The notes under the pieces: generated by a model | The model's database searches: none | What the model saw: the letters and a program-made list of their open reading frames with translations, nothing else | Told to the model about the DNA's origin: nothing | Position numbers and translations under genes: made by a program | In this document: piece by piece, positions 36,787 through 45,701 of the stretch | Position numbering within the stretch: the first letter of the stretch is position 1 | How the letters are laid out: every line of letters begins with the position of its first letter | Origin: Actinomycetes bacterium | Lineage (GTDB): Bacteria; Actinomycetota; Acidimicrobiia; Acidimicrobiales; RAAP-2 | Length of the DNA: 64,000 bases | Direction of reading: 5' to 3' | NCBI GenBank assembly: GCA_021778895.1 | Contig: JAJYBR010000004.1 | Location: forward strand, 124,001-188,000

Positions 36787-37292
36787 GCCGGGACCCCCGC
36801 CGCCGCCGTCCGGCGCTCCCGGCGCTCCACCGTCAGGTAGGTCACCGCCAGGGCCAGCGCGTCGGCGACGTCCGGCGGCTCGGGCGTTGCCGCCAGGCGC
36901 AGCAGACGGGCCACCATGGCCTGCATCTGGGCCTTGGAGGCGGCGCCGTAGCCCGTGACCGCGAGCTTGACCTCCTGCGCGGTGAACTGGCGCACCACCA
37001 GTCCGGCCGCAGCGGCCAGACCGACCGCGATCCCACTGGCCTGGGCCACGGGGATGGCCGTACGGGCGTTGCGCTGGTAGAAGACCTTCTCCACCACGAC
37101 CGCGTCGGGACCCTCGTGCTCGATCAGCGCGGCCAGCTCGTGGTGCAGCGTCCCGAGCCGTTCCTCGACGGGAGCTCGCACGTCCGTGGCGATCAGACCG
37201 GCCCGAACGGCGCGGTCGCGCGCCCGCGCCCGCGACTCGACCAGGCCGAATCCACAACGCGTCAGGCCCGGATCGATCCCCAAGACGAACAC
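36783..37292 (-). CDS. ruvC: Holliday junction resolvase RuvC
   Basis: Endonuclease that cuts Holliday junctions. The 169-aa RNase H-fold protein has VLGIDPGLTRCGFGLVE with the first catalytic Asp, DAVVVEKVFYQRNARTA with the catalytic Glu, EVKLAVTGYGAASKAQMQ and PPDVADALALAVTYL with the last Asp pair. The ruvC-ruvA-ruvB order with 4-nt overlaps is canonical. Confidence 0.96.
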   Translation of the reverse strand: MFVLGIDPGLTRCGFGLVESRARARDRAVRAGLIATDVRAPVEERLGTLHHELAALIEHEGPDAVVVEKVFYQRNARTAIPVAQASGIAVGLAAAAGLVVRQFTAQEVKLAVTGYGAASKAQMQAMVARLLRLAATPEPPDVADALALAVTYLTVERRERRTAAAGVPA

Positions 37293-37333
37293 GTGTTCGA
37301 TACTACCGTCTGACCCCGGTCGGGCGCGGATGC

Positions 37334-38083
37334 CTACTCGTCGAAGGCGCTCATGACGTCGTCGGCGATGTCGAAGTTCGCGTAGACGTTCTGGACGTCG
37401 TCGTGGTCGTCGATCGCGTCCACGAGGCGCAGCACCCGGCGAGCCTCGCCCTCCTCGGAGACCGGGATGACGTTCTGGGGCACCAGCGTGAGCTCGCTGC
37501 CCGTGACCCGCAACCCATATCCCTCGAGGGCCTCGCGCACGCGCGTCAGCTCCTGGGGCTCGGTCGTGACCACGATCTCCTCACCAGACACCTCGAAGTT
37601 CTCGCCCCCGGACTCCAGGACCCACTCGAGCAGCTGGTCCTCGTCGACCGGGCCGGCCACGGTGATCTGGCCACGCCGGTCGAACTGCCAGGACACGGCG
37701 CCCGGCTCGGCGATCGATCCCCCGTTCCTCGCGAACAGGTGCTTGATCTCGGCGCTGGTGCGGTTCCGGTTGTCAGTCAAGGTCTCCACGATGACGGCGA
37801 CGCCGCCCGGGGCGTACCCCTCGTAGGTCACCGACTCGTAGCGCACGCCTTCGAGCTCGCCCGTCCCGCGCTTGATCGCCCGCTCAATGGTGTCGACGGG
37901 AACCGAGGCATCGCGCGCCTTCTGGTACATGGTGCGCAGGCTGGCGTTGGAGGTGACGTCGCTGCCGCCCTCGCGCGCCGCGACCTCCACCTGACGGATC
38001 AACTTGGCGAAGACCTTCGCGCGCGCCTGGTCCTTGGCGCCCTTGCGGTGCTTGGTCGTCGCCCATTTCGAATGGCCGGACAT
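37334..38083 (-). CDS. yebC: YebC/PmpR-family regulator or translation factor
   Basis: A 249-aa YebC-family protein. Relatives act as transcription regulators, and some promote translation of difficult peptide motifs. The signature SGHSKWATTKHRKGAKDQARAK opens the protein, followed by IRQVEVAAREGGSD and the middle domain YEGYAPGGVAVIVETLTDNRNRTSAE. ATG at 38083. It lies 41 bp upstream of ruvC, the usual position. Confidence 0.96.
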   Translation of the reverse strand: MSGHSKWATTKHRKGAKDQARAKVFAKLIRQVEVAAREGGSDVTSNASLRTMYQKARDASVPVDTIERAIKRGTGELEGVRYESVTYEGYAPGGVAVIVETLTDNRNRTSAEIKHLFARNGGSIAEPGAVSWQFDRRGQITVAGPVDEDQLLEWVLESGGENFEVSGEEIVVTTEPQELTRVREALEGYGLRVTGSELTLVPQNVIPVSEEGEARRVLRLVDAIDDHDDVQNVYANFDIADDVMSAFDE

Positions 38084-38127
38084 GCTTCCTCCCGCCCCCC
38101 GTGGGGCCTGGCCATGCTACCGGAGAA

Positions 38128-38706
38128 CTAGACGAGCGAGAGGAACAGCTCGTGGATGCGCGTCTCGCCGGTCAGCTCGGGATGGAACGCGCAGCCCAGC
38201 GCGTGGCCCTGGCGCACCAGCACCGGCGTGGGGCCCTGGCCGTGGTCGTGGGTGGCCAGGACGTCGACGCCGTCAGCCACCGTGACGACCTGGGGCGCCC
38301 GGATGAACGCCCCGGCGACCGGGCCGACGCCCGCGACCTCCACCACCGTCTCGAAGCTCGCCACCTGGCGCCCGAACCCGTTGCGGCGGACCTCGATGTC
38401 GAGCAGCCCCAGGCTCCACTGGTCGGAGCGCCCGTCGAGGATCCGCCGGGCCAGCATGATCAGCCCCGCGCACGTGCCCAGGACCGGCAGCCCGCCCGCC
38501 AGCATCTCGGTCACGGGCGCGCGCAGACCACTGGTCACGAGGAGGCGGGCCATCGTCGTGGACTCCCCGCCCGGGATCACCAGCCCGTCGATCCCCACCA
38601 GTGCGGCCACGCTGCGGACCTCGACGGGGGTCACGCCGATCCGTTGCAGCACCGCGACGTGCTCGCGCACGTCGCCCTGCAGCGCCAGGACGCCGACCGA
38701 CGTCAC
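38128..38706 (-). CDS. pdxT: Pyridoxal 5'-phosphate synthase glutaminase subunit PdxT
   Basis: Glutaminase half of the PLP synthase, supplying ammonia to PdxS. The 192-aa class I amidotransferase-like protein has IPGGESTTMA, TCAGLIMLA with the nucleophilic Cys, and the His-Glu pair late in GCAFHPELTGETRIHELFL. It begins at 38706, sharing a base with the end of pdxS. The pdxS-pdxT pair is an operon. Confidence 0.95.
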   Translation of the reverse strand: MTSVGVLALQGDVREHVAVLQRIGVTPVEVRSVAALVGIDGLVIPGGESTTMARLLVTSGLRAPVTEMLAGGLPVLGTCAGLIMLARRILDGRSDQWSLGLLDIEVRRNGFGRQVASFETVVEVAGVGPVAGAFIRAPQVVTVADGVDVLATHDHGQGPTPVLVRQGHALGCAFHPELTGETRIHELFLSLV

Positions 38707-39602
38707 TACCAGCCGCGTTCGGCCAGTCGCTGCTCCAGCGTCGCCGTCTCCGACCCCCGCATCGCCGCGCCCAGACCCGTGGAGACCTTGGCCACCACGC
38801 TCGGGTCGCGGAAGTGCGTCGTCGCCTCCACGATGGCCTCGGCCATGCGCACCGGATCGGCGCTCTTGAAGATCCCCGAGCCCACGAACACCGCCTCGGC
38901 TCCCAGCTGCATCACCAGCGAGGCGTCGGCCGGGGTGGCGATGCCGCCCGCGCAGAACATCGGCACCGGGAGGTGCCCGATCTCGGCCACCTCTCGCACG
39001 AGGGGCAGGGGCGCCTGCAGGTCCTTGGCCAGGCCAGCCAGCTCGGCCGCGTCAGCACTGTGCAGGCGCCGCATCTGCGCGTTGATCGTGCGCAGGTGGC
39101 GAACGGCCTCGACCACGTTGCCGGTGCCCGCCTCGCCCTTGGACCGGATCATGCACGCGCCCTCGCCGATGCGCCGCAGGGCCTCGCCGAGGTTGGTCGC
39201 TCCGCACACGAAGGGGACGGTGAAGGCCCACTTGTCGATGTGGTGCTCCTCGTCGGCGGGCGTCAGCACCTCGGACTCGTCGACGTAGTCCACGCCGAGG
39301 GACTCGAGGACCTGGGCCTCGGCGAAGTGGCCGATGCGCGCCTTGGCCATGACCGGGATCGTCACGGTGGCCTGGATCTCCTGGATCAGCAGCGGGTCGC
39401 TCATGCGGGCCACGCCGCCGTCGCGGCGGATGTCCGCGGGCACCCGCTCGAGCGCCATCACCGCCACCGCACCCGCGTCCTCGGCGATCTTGGCCTGATC
39501 GGCGTTGACCACGTCCATGATCACCCCGCCGCGCAGCATGTCCGCGAGCCCGCGCTTGACCAGCGTCGAGCCGACCGTCGAACTGTCAGGGGAAGTCGTC
39601 AT
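38706..39602 (-). CDS. pdxS: Pyridoxal 5'-phosphate synthase lyase subunit PdxS
   Basis: Synthesises PLP from ribose 5-phosphate, glyceraldehyde 3-phosphate and ammonia. The 298-aa barrel has the catalytic lysines in [17 protein letters not shown] and [10 protein letters not shown], and the phosphate site [35 protein letters not shown] and [12 protein letters not shown] are typical. It follows the degenerate M48-like gene by 22 bp. Confidence 0.97.
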   Translation of the reverse strand: MTTSPDSSTVGSTLVKRGLADMLRGGVIMDVVNADQAKIAEDAGAVAVMALERVPADIRRDGGVARMSDPLLIQEIQATVTIPVMAKARIGHFAEAQVLESLGVDYVDESEVLTPADEEHHIDKWAFTVPFVCGATNLGEALRRIGEGACMIRSKGEAGTGNVVEAVRHLRTINAQMRRLHSADAAELAGLAKDLQAPLPLVREVAEIGHLPVPMFCAGGIATPADASLVMQLGAEAVFVGSGIFKSADPVRMAEAIVEATTHFRDPSVVAKVSTGLGAAMRGSETATLEQRLAERGW

Positions 39603-39624
39603 AGCCCCAGACTACTGGCCGCGC

Positions 39625-40521
39625 TTACCACTCCTCGAGGGCGCGGGCGCGCACCAACGGGTGGTCGAGGTCGCCGTCGCGCGCCTCGGCCTGCCCGCAG
39701 CGCGGATTCAGCCAGAGGCATCGCGTGACGTCGTAGTCCCCCGACGAGAAGTAGGAGTCGGCGGGTACGCCCTGGTCCCCGCAGCGCCGCAGCGCCTGGG
39801 CCAGGCCCACCGGGTACCGGATCTGCGCCGCGGCGACCTCGTCGGCACGAAACGCCGTTCCGGGCCCGGCCAGGTTCAAGCGGTCGTCTGCGTCGCGTCC
39901 CACCACGACCGCGGCACACCCGCGCACCACCAGCCCCAGACGCTCGCGCGCCAGGCAATGGGCGACGGCGCCTTCCAGCTCGATCAGGTCGAAGTCGCGC
40001 AACAGCGCCGACGTGATCAGGAGGGACTGCCCTGCCTGGCGCCGCACGAGGGCCGCGTTGTACGCCTCGTCGCGCACGATCACGGGGTGCACGCCGCTCA
40101 CGCCGAACGTTGCGGTCAGGCGCTCGAGGACCGTGTCCAGGCGGTCCCGGTCGTGTGCGTCGTCCTCGTGCGCGAAGCCAGCCGCCATGCGCGTCCCGAG
40201 GTCGGCACTGCGCCGCCGCAGACGCGCCACGCCCGCCGGCGTCCAGATCCCGTAGGCCACCACCAGGGCGGCGGCCACGACACCCCACCAGGCCGTCGCG
40301 ACCACCGCCGCCACGACCAGGGCGATCACCACGACGGCGACCAGGATGCTCCAGGCCGTCTGGCGGCGCCAGTACACGCGTCGCACCGCACCCAGGTTGT
40401 GCTCGCGCTCGTGGTGGGCGGGCACGTAGGGGCTCTGCCACGACGGGTCGAGCACCGGAGCGACGAACGCCCCCGCGCCCGCGCGCGGGCTACGCCGTCG
40501 ACTGCGCGAGTGGGAGGCCAT
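39625..40521 (-). CDS. M48-peptidase-like membrane protein with degenerate zinc site
   Basis: A 298-aa protein with a basic N-terminus, two close hydrophobic segments (AWSILVAVVVIALVVAAVVA and WWGVVAAALVVAYGIW) and a cytoplasmic domain laid out like M48 peptidases. The zinc motif HExxH reads HCLAR in LEGAVAHCLARERLG. The later E of ExxAD reads AFRAD in GTAFRADEVAAAQ. The usual PxGLxxAL segment is intact (YPVGLAQALRRCGDQG). So the fold seems kept but catalysis is probably lost. Cysteines near the end (CGDQG, TRCLW, PRCGQ) may bind metal or form disulfides. ATG at 40521 avoids the pimA overlap; GTG at 40557 is the alternative. Confidence 0.65.
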   Translation of the reverse strand: MASHSRSRRRSPRAGAGAFVAPVLDPSWQSPYVPAHHEREHNLGAVRRVYWRRQTAWSILVAVVVIALVVAAVVATAWWGVVAAALVVAYGIWTPAGVARLRRRSADLGTRMAAGFAHEDDAHDRDRLDTVLERLTATFGVSGVHPVIVRDEAYNAALVRRQAGQSLLITSALLRDFDLIELEGAVAHCLARERLGLVVRGCAAVVVGRDADDRLNLAGPGTAFRADEVAAAQIRYPVGLAQALRRCGDQGVPADSYFSSGDYDVTRCLWLNPRCGQAEARDGDLDHPLVRARALEEW

Positions 40522-40531
40522 CGGGTCCAGG

Positions 40532-41632
40532 CTACCGCCGGCCCGCGAAGCGCCCACGCGCGCGGTCGTAGAGGTCCTCGTAGCGCCCCACCAGCCGGTC
40601 CATCGACCACTCTTCCGCGTGCTCGCGGGCGGCCGTCACCTGGCTCGGCGGCACGGCCAGGGCCATGGCGATGGCGCGCTCGACGTCGGCGGCGTCTCCG
40701 GGACGCGCCAGCGTCGCGTGCCCGCCCGCCGCCTCGCGGTATCCCGGGATGTCGCTGGCCACGACCGGGAGCTCGGCGGCCATCGCCTCGAGCAGCACCA
40801 AGCCGAAGCTCTCGCGCCCGAGCGCCGGGGCCACCAGGACCGAGGCACGCCGCAGCCACGCCAGCTTGGTCCCCTCATCGACCGCGCCGAGGAACTCGAC
40901 CGCCGGATCGTCGCCGAAGCGCGCGCGCAGCCGGGGCCCGAGCGGGCCGTCCCCGAGCACCACGACGCGCCAGGGCCGCTCGGCCCGGGCGTTGTGCCGC
41001 GCCACGGCCTCCAGCGCCACGCGGGCGCCCTTTCGCTCCTCGAGCCGTCCGAGCAGCAGGATCGTCGCGATCCCGGGGGCCAGCCGGTCCTCGCGCCGGT
41101 AGCGGGACGTCTCGAACCCGTTGAACAGGACCTCGGGGTGCAGGCCGGCCGCGCGGCCCATGGTGTCGGCGGCCGCCGGGCTGACGGCCGCGACGACGTC
41201 GAGGCCGCGCGCCAGGCGGCGCAGCACGGGCGTGGTCCAGCGCGTCGCGGGTCCGGCTCCGGCCCGGTGCAGCGTCCCCACGGCGGGCGCGCGGTGATGC
41301 AGCAGCGTCGACCATCCCAGGACGGGGGCGAAGGGCTCGTGGAGGTGGACGACGGGTCCCGGCGCGGCCGCGACGATGTCCTGCAGCCGGCGCGCGGCCC
41401 GCCACGAGACGGTGATGGGGGCGCGCGAGCCGTTGGCCGGCACGGCGAACGTGCGGCCCAGCCGGTGGACGCGCGCCGGCGTGTCGGGGACCGGACCCCC
41501 CGGGAGTCCGGGGGCCACCAGCTCGACGTCATGACCGCGGGCGACGAGGACGCGGCTCATCGCCAGGGCCTGCTCTTGGACGCCGCCGAAGACCGACAGC
41601 GAGTAGGGGCAGACCAGGACGATGTGGCTCAT
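40532..41632 (-). CDS. pimA: GT4 glycosyltransferase, PimA-like phosphatidylinositol mannosyltransferase
   Basis: Probably adds the first mannose from GDP-mannose to phosphatidylinositol. The 366-aa GT-B fold has the N-terminal glycine loop CPYSLSVFGGVQEQAL, HLHEPFAP, GTLHRAGAG, NGFETSRY, LLGRLEERKGARVALEA and the C-terminal ALGRESFGLVLLEAMA with the EX7E nucleotide-sugar motif. Placement between pgsA/patA and pdxS matches M. tuberculosis pimA. ATG at 41632 overlaps the acyltransferase stop (ATGA). The exact acceptor rests on context. Confidence 0.88.
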   Translation of the reverse strand: MSHIVLVCPYSLSVFGGVQEQALAMSRVLVARGHDVELVAPGLPGGPVPDTPARVHRLGRTFAVPANGSRAPITVSWRAARRLQDIVAAAPGPVVHLHEPFAPVLGWSTLLHHRAPAVGTLHRAGAGPATRWTTPVLRRLARGLDVVAAVSPAAADTMGRAAGLHPEVLFNGFETSRYRREDRLAPGIATILLLGRLEERKGARVALEAVARHNARAERPWRVVVLGDGPLGPRLRARFGDDPAVEFLGAVDEGTKLAWLRRASVLVAPALGRESFGLVLLEAMAAELPVVASDIPGYREAAGGHATLARPGDAADVERAIAMALAVPPSQVTAAREHAEEWSMDRLVGRYEDLYDRARGRFAGRR

Positions 41633-42501
41633 GGCGCGAAGCGGGGCTGGAGGACGTGCCACTGCTCGGGGGCGCGCCGGATCAGTCCCTCGAGCTCGAC
41701 GGCGACCGCCTGAGTCACCCGGACGACGTCGTCGCGCAGGCGGCCAGCGCGCTCCGTGGCCACCGGGGGGGTCACGACGGCGTAGTGGCCGGATCCGGGT
41801 CCGCTGTAGCACGCGGCCGCGAGCAGCGTCGCGCCGGTGCGCAGGGCCAGGGTCGCCGGCCCAGCCGGCAGGGTCGTGCGCTGCCCGAAGAAGGTGACCT
41901 CGACGCCATTGCCCTGGAGGTCGCGATCGCACAGCAGCCCGACCACTCCACCGGCGCGCAGGTGCTCGAGCAGAGCGGTTCCCGCGTGATCGTCCAGGGG
42001 CACGACGTGGATGCCCATGGACTCGCGCTCCTGGGCGAACCAGGTGAACATCTCGGGCGGCTCGAGGACCTCGGCCACCGCCGTCATGGGCAGGTCGATC
42101 TGGGCCAGGAACGCTCCGCCCCACTCCCAGCTACCCACGTGCGGCAGGGCGATGATCATCCCGCGGCCGCGGGCCCGCGCCTCCTCGAGGTGGTGGCGAC
42201 CCTCGACGATGGCGAATCGGTCGACGACCTCGGCGGCCTCCATGGCCGGCAGGCGCGCGCCTTCGACCCAGTAGCGCGCGTACGAGGCCATGGCGCGATC
42301 GGCCATCTGCTCGACGAGGGCGTCGGGCGTGTCGTCGCGCGCGCCGAGCACCTGGCGCAGGTTGGTCGTCAAGGGAACCCGCACGCTCATCCGGCGGCCG
42401 GCCGCGACAGCTGCCAGGCGGGCCAGCGCTAGAGCCAGAGGCTCGGGGAGCCAGCGCAGCACTCGCGCAATGGCCCGCCAGACGCCGACGGGAACGGCCA
42501 C
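41629..42501 (-). CDS. PatA-like phosphatidylinositol mannoside acyltransferase (HtrB family)
   Basis: Transfers an acyl chain to a mannosylated lipid on the inner face of the membrane. The 290-aa protein belongs to the LpxL/HtrB family. The catalytic HX4D/E motif is ALPHVGSWEWGG, followed by EPPEMFTWFAQERESMGI and GLLCDRDLQGNGVEVTFFGQ. An N-terminal hydrophobic patch (LPEPLALALARLAAVAA) anchors it. GTG at 42501 lies five bases after the pgsA stop. The pgsA-patA-pimA order supports the PIM pathway assignment. Confidence 0.88.
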   Translation of the reverse strand: MAVPVGVWRAIARVLRWLPEPLALALARLAAVAAGRRMSVRVPLTTNLRQVLGARDDTPDALVEQMADRAMASYARYWVEGARLPAMEAAEVVDRFAIVEGRHHLEEARARGRGMIIALPHVGSWEWGGAFLAQIDLPMTAVAEVLEPPEMFTWFAQERESMGIHVVPLDDHAGTALLEHLRAGGVVGLLCDRDLQGNGVEVTFFGQRTTLPAGPATLALRTGATLLAAACYSGPGSGHYAVVTPPVATERAGRLRDDVVRVTQAVAVELEGLIRRAPEQWHVLQPRFAP

Positions 42502-42506
42502 GGGCG

Positions 42507-43175
42507 CTAGTGGCGAGCCGCGCGCGCCAGCCGGCGCCGCACGCGGCTCGCGTAGCGGTGCGTGCGCATGTCGGGTCGCCGCGGGATCGGCTCGGGCCGA
42601 GCCGCCGCGCGCCACACCCGCCGGAAGCGTCCCAGCGCGGTCATCGCGGTCAGGACCAGCATCAGCCACAGCACCGGCAGGAACACCGCCGGGGTCAGCA
42701 GGGCCACACCCAGCAGGATCATGCGCTCGGCGCGCTCCATCAGCCCGCCGCGCGCCGAGAGCCCCAGGCTCTCGGCCTTGGAGCGCTGGTAGGAGATCAG
42801 GAACGTCGTCGTCAGGATCGCGAAGGGCAGCAGCACGAGCTGCCCGTGCCCGTGCGCCGTCAGGTAGTAGGCCACGCCGCCCATCAGCAGCGAGTCCGAG
42901 ACGCGATCGACGACCGAGTCGAAGAAGCTGCCGCGCTGGCTGGCCCGGTGCGACGCCTTGGCGACGGCCCCGTCGAGCATGTCGTGGAACCCGGTCAGGG
43001 TGAGCAGGATGATCGCCAGGAAGTGACGACCCGCCCCGATGGCGACGGCGGTGCCGGCCGCGAAGACCAGTCCGGAACCCGTGAGGACATCGGCGGAGAC
43101 CCGCCGCTCGACGAGCCAGCGCCCCGCCGGTGCGGTGACCTTCTCCACCCCCGTGCGAAAACGTCCGTCGAACAT
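42507..43175 (-). CDS. pgsA: CDP-alcohol phosphatidyltransferase (PgsA1-like)
   Basis: Probably makes phosphatidylinositol phosphate from CDP-diacylglycerol and inositol phosphate. The 222-aa protein has about five or six spans and the CDP-OH signature HDMLDGAVAKASHRASQRG then FFDSVVDRVSD. Spacing matches DGxxARx8GxxxDxxxD, except that Lys replaces the usual Arg after DGxxA. Position next to patA and pimA points to the PI branch, not phosphatidylglycerophosphate synthase. ATG at 43175; the HIT gene ends 30 bp upstream. Confidence 0.9.
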   Translation of the reverse strand: MFDGRFRTGVEKVTAPAGRWLVERRVSADVLTGSGLVFAAGTAVAIGAGRHFLAIILLTLTGFHDMLDGAVAKASHRASQRGSFFDSVVDRVSDSLLMGGVAYYLTAHGHGQLVLLPFAILTTTFLISYQRSKAESLGLSARGGLMERAERMILLGVALLTPAVFLPVLWLMLVLTAMTALGRFRRVWRAAARPEPIPRRPDMRTHRYASRVRRRLARAARH

Positions 43176-43205
43176 GTCTCCCCTGGCCGTTCGGAACGAG
43201 TCTAC

Positions 43206-43718
43206 TCAGGCCGCTGGCGCGGGCGGCATTTCGAGGTAGGGCTGGACCTTGCGCCAGGTCGATTCGAGGGACTCGGGAAGCACCCGGACCTCGGCGATCG
43301 CGGTCATGAAGTTGGTGTCCCCGTTCCAGCGCGGCAGGGCGTGCGCGTGCAAGTGGCCCGGAATCCCCGCACCCGCCGCGCGTCCCAGGTTCATCCCGAC
43401 GTTCAAGCCGTCGGGGTGATACGCCAGCTCCAGGGCGTGCGTCGTCCGCCGGATCGTCTCGCTGAACGCACCGTACTCCTCACCCGTCAGCTCGTCGAGC
43501 CCCGAGGCGTGCCGGCGCGGCAGGACGAGAACGTGACCCGATCCGTAGGGGAACGCGTTGAGGACCACGAAGGAGAGCGCATCGCGCCACAGCACGCCAG
43601 TCTCGGGCGCCACGGGCTCCGCGCTCAGGCGGCAAAACACGCACCCGTCGCCCGAAGGCTCGCCGGCCGTGCTCACGTACTGCTCTCGCCAAGCGGCCGC
43701 GAAGCGCTCCAGGGGCAT
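43206..43718 (-). CDS. HIT-family hydrolase/phosphorylase (Ap4A-type)
   Basis: A 170-aa histidine-triad protein. The triad is GHLHAHALPRW, preceded by an N-terminal CVFC pair in DGCVFCRLSAEP. NAFPYGSGHVLVLPRRHASG is characteristic of the diadenosine tetraphosphate phosphorylase group that includes M. tuberculosis Rv2613c. It lies between thrS and pgsA, as in mycobacteria. The stop of thrS is immediately adjacent. Confidence 0.9.
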   Translation of the reverse strand: MPLERFAAAWREQYVSTAGEPSGDGCVFCRLSAEPVAPETGVLWRDALSFVVLNAFPYGSGHVLVLPRRHASGLDELTGEEYGAFSETIRRTTHALELAYHPDGLNVGMNLGRAAGAGIPGHLHAHALPRWNGDTNFMTAIAEVRVLPESLESTWRKVQPYLEMPPAPAA

Positions 43719-45686
43719 CTAGAGATCCTCGGGCGCGCCGCGACGCGCCACCTCGTCGCAGAGCCGCTCGACGACGTCGTCCACGCTCACGCCACGCTCG
43801 GGATCGGTGCCGCCGCGCCGGTTGACCCCCACTGTCTGGTTCGCGGCGTCTTCGGCGCCCACCACCAAGATGTAGGGGATCTTGTCCAGCTTGGCCCGCC
43901 GGACGCGCGCGCCAAGCGGCTCGTCGGCCGCCTCGGTCGCAGCCCGCAGCCCCCGGACCCGGAGCCGCTGGGCGACCTCGTTGGCGTACTCGTCGAACTC
44001 GTCGCGCACGCTGAGCACGCGGACCTGCTCGGGGCACAGCCAGGTGGGCAGGTTGCCCGCGTAGTGCTCGAGCAGGATCGCCAGGAACCGCTCGACGGTC
44101 CCGAACAGCGCCCGGTGGATCATGATGACCCGCTCGCGGCGGTTGTCGGCGGCGACATACGAGGCGTCGAAGCGCTGGGGCGTCTGGAAGTCGAGCTGGA
44201 TGGTCGAGATCTGGTGGGTGCGCCCGATGGCGTCGCGGGCCTGCACCGAGATCTTGGGACCGTAGAACGCTCCCCCGCCCTCGTCGAGCACCAACTCGAG
44301 ACCAGCGGCGCCGGCCACGCGGGCCAGGGTCGCCTCGGCTTCGCTCCACTCCTCGTCGCTGCCCACGGCCTTACCCTCGGGCCGGGTGGACAGCTCGAGG
44401 TAAAAGTCCTGAAGCCCGAAGTCGCGCAGCAGGTCGAGCACGAAGGTCAGCAGGCTGGCCAGCTCCTCGCCCATCTGCTCGCGCGAGCAGAAGATGTGCG
44501 CGTCGTCCTGGGTCATGCCGCGCACGCGCGTGAGGCCGTGGACCACTCCCGACTTCTCGTAGCGGTACACCGACCCGAACTCGAACAGCCGCAGGGGCAG
44601 CTCGCGGTAGCTGCGCTGGCGCGACTTGAAGATGAGCACGTGGAACGGGCAGTTCATCGGCTTGAGGTAGTACCGCTGGCCCTCGTCGAGCTCCATAGGC
44701 GGGTACATGCCCTCGGCGAACCACTGCAGGTGGCCCGAGGTCTGGAAGAGGTCGGCCTTGCTGATGTGCGGGGTGTACACCATCGAGTACCCAGCGTTCT
44801 CGTGGCGCTGGCGCGAGTACTCCTCCATCACGCGGCGCACGATGCCGCCGCGGGGGTGGAACACGGCCAGGCCGGGCCCGATCTCGGGGGGAAAGGAGAA
44901 CAGGTCGAGCTCTTGGCCCAGGCGCCGGTGGTCGCGTCGCTCGGCTTCGGCGACCTGGGCGAGGTGCTCCTCCAGCGCGGCGGCACTCTCGAACGCCGTC
45001 CCGTAGATGCGCTGGAGCTGGGGCTGGTGCTCGTCGCCGCGCCAGTAGGCGCCGGCCACCCGCGTCAGGCGGAAGTGCCCGAGGCGTCCCGTCGAGGGCA
45101 CGTGCGGGCCCCGGCACAGGTCGACGAAGGCCTCCGAGTTCCGGTACGCCGACACCGTCGACGCGCCCGCGCCGCCCGCGTCGGCGACGCCATCGATGAT
45201 CTCGACCTTGAAGGGCTGGTCGGCAAAGAGCGCCCGCCCCTCGGCCGCCGAGTGCTCCTCGCGGGTGAAGGGCTGATCCTCGGCGATGATGCGCCGCATC
45301 TCGGCGTCGATGCGTTCCAGGTCGTCGTCGCTGAAGTGCGCCCCGCCGGGCAGCGAGAAATCGTAGTAGAACCCGTTCTCGATGGTCGGCCCGATGGCGT
45401 ACTTCGCGCCGGGCCACAGCCGGGTGACGGCCTGGGCCATCACGTGGGCTGTCGAGTGGCGCAGGACGTCGCGCCCCGCGTCGCTGGCCGGCGTGACCAC
45501 ACGAACCGCGGCACCATCAGGCAGGACCGTCGCAAGGTCGGTCATCGCGCCGTCGATCTCAGCGGCCACGGCGTCGCGCGCCAGGCGTGAGCCGATCGCC
45601 GCTGCCAGATCCCGGGTCGTGGAGCCTGCCGGCAGCGTCCGCGACGATCCATCGGGCAGTCGCACCACCACCTCGGACATGTCCAC
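43719..45686 (-). CDS. thrS: Threonyl-tRNA synthetase
   Basis: Charges tRNA-Thr. The 655-aa protein has an N-terminal TGS domain (VRLPDGSSRTLPAGSTTRDL), the editing domain HSTAHVMAQAVTRLWPG, the class II core with MNCPFHVLIFKSRQRSYRELP, RYEKSGVVHGLTRVRGMTQD and motif 3 IMIHRALFGTVERFLAIL, and the C-terminal anticodon domain. The start is 15 bp after the mshC stop. No T-box-like leader fits in that gap. Confidence 0.97.
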   Translation of the reverse strand: MDMSEVVVRLPDGSSRTLPAGSTTRDLAAAIGSRLARDAVAAEIDGAMTDLATVLPDGAAVRVVTPASDAGRDVLRHSTAHVMAQAVTRLWPGAKYAIGPTIENGFYYDFSLPGGAHFSDDDLERIDAEMRRIIAEDQPFTREEHSAAEGRALFADQPFKVEIIDGVADAGGAGASTVSAYRNSEAFVDLCRGPHVPSTGRLGHFRLTRVAGAYWRGDEHQPQLQRIYGTAFESAAALEEHLAQVAEAERRDHRRLGQELDLFSFPPEIGPGLAVFHPRGGIVRRVMEEYSRQRHENAGYSMVYTPHISKADLFQTSGHLQWFAEGMYPPMELDEGQRYYLKPMNCPFHVLIFKSRQRSYRELPLRLFEFGSVYRYEKSGVVHGLTRVRGMTQDDAHIFCSREQMGEELASLLTFVLDLLRDFGLQDFYLELSTRPEGKAVGSDEEWSEAEATLARVAGAAGLELVLDEGGGAFYGPKISVQARDAIGRTHQISTIQLDFQTPQRFDASYVAADNRRERVIMIHRALFGTVERFLAILLEHYAGNLPTWLCPEQVRVLSVRDEFDEYANEVAQRLRVRGLRAATEAADEPLGARVRRAKLDKIPYILVVGAEDAANQTVGVNRRGGTDPERGVSVDDVVERLCDEVARRGAPEDL

Positions 45687-45701
45687 GACTCCTTTCGACC
45701 C

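Noticed and set aside
42510..45590. A 1026-codon plus-strand open frame
   Set aside because: Antisense to pgsA, the HIT gene and thrS, all with clear family motifs.
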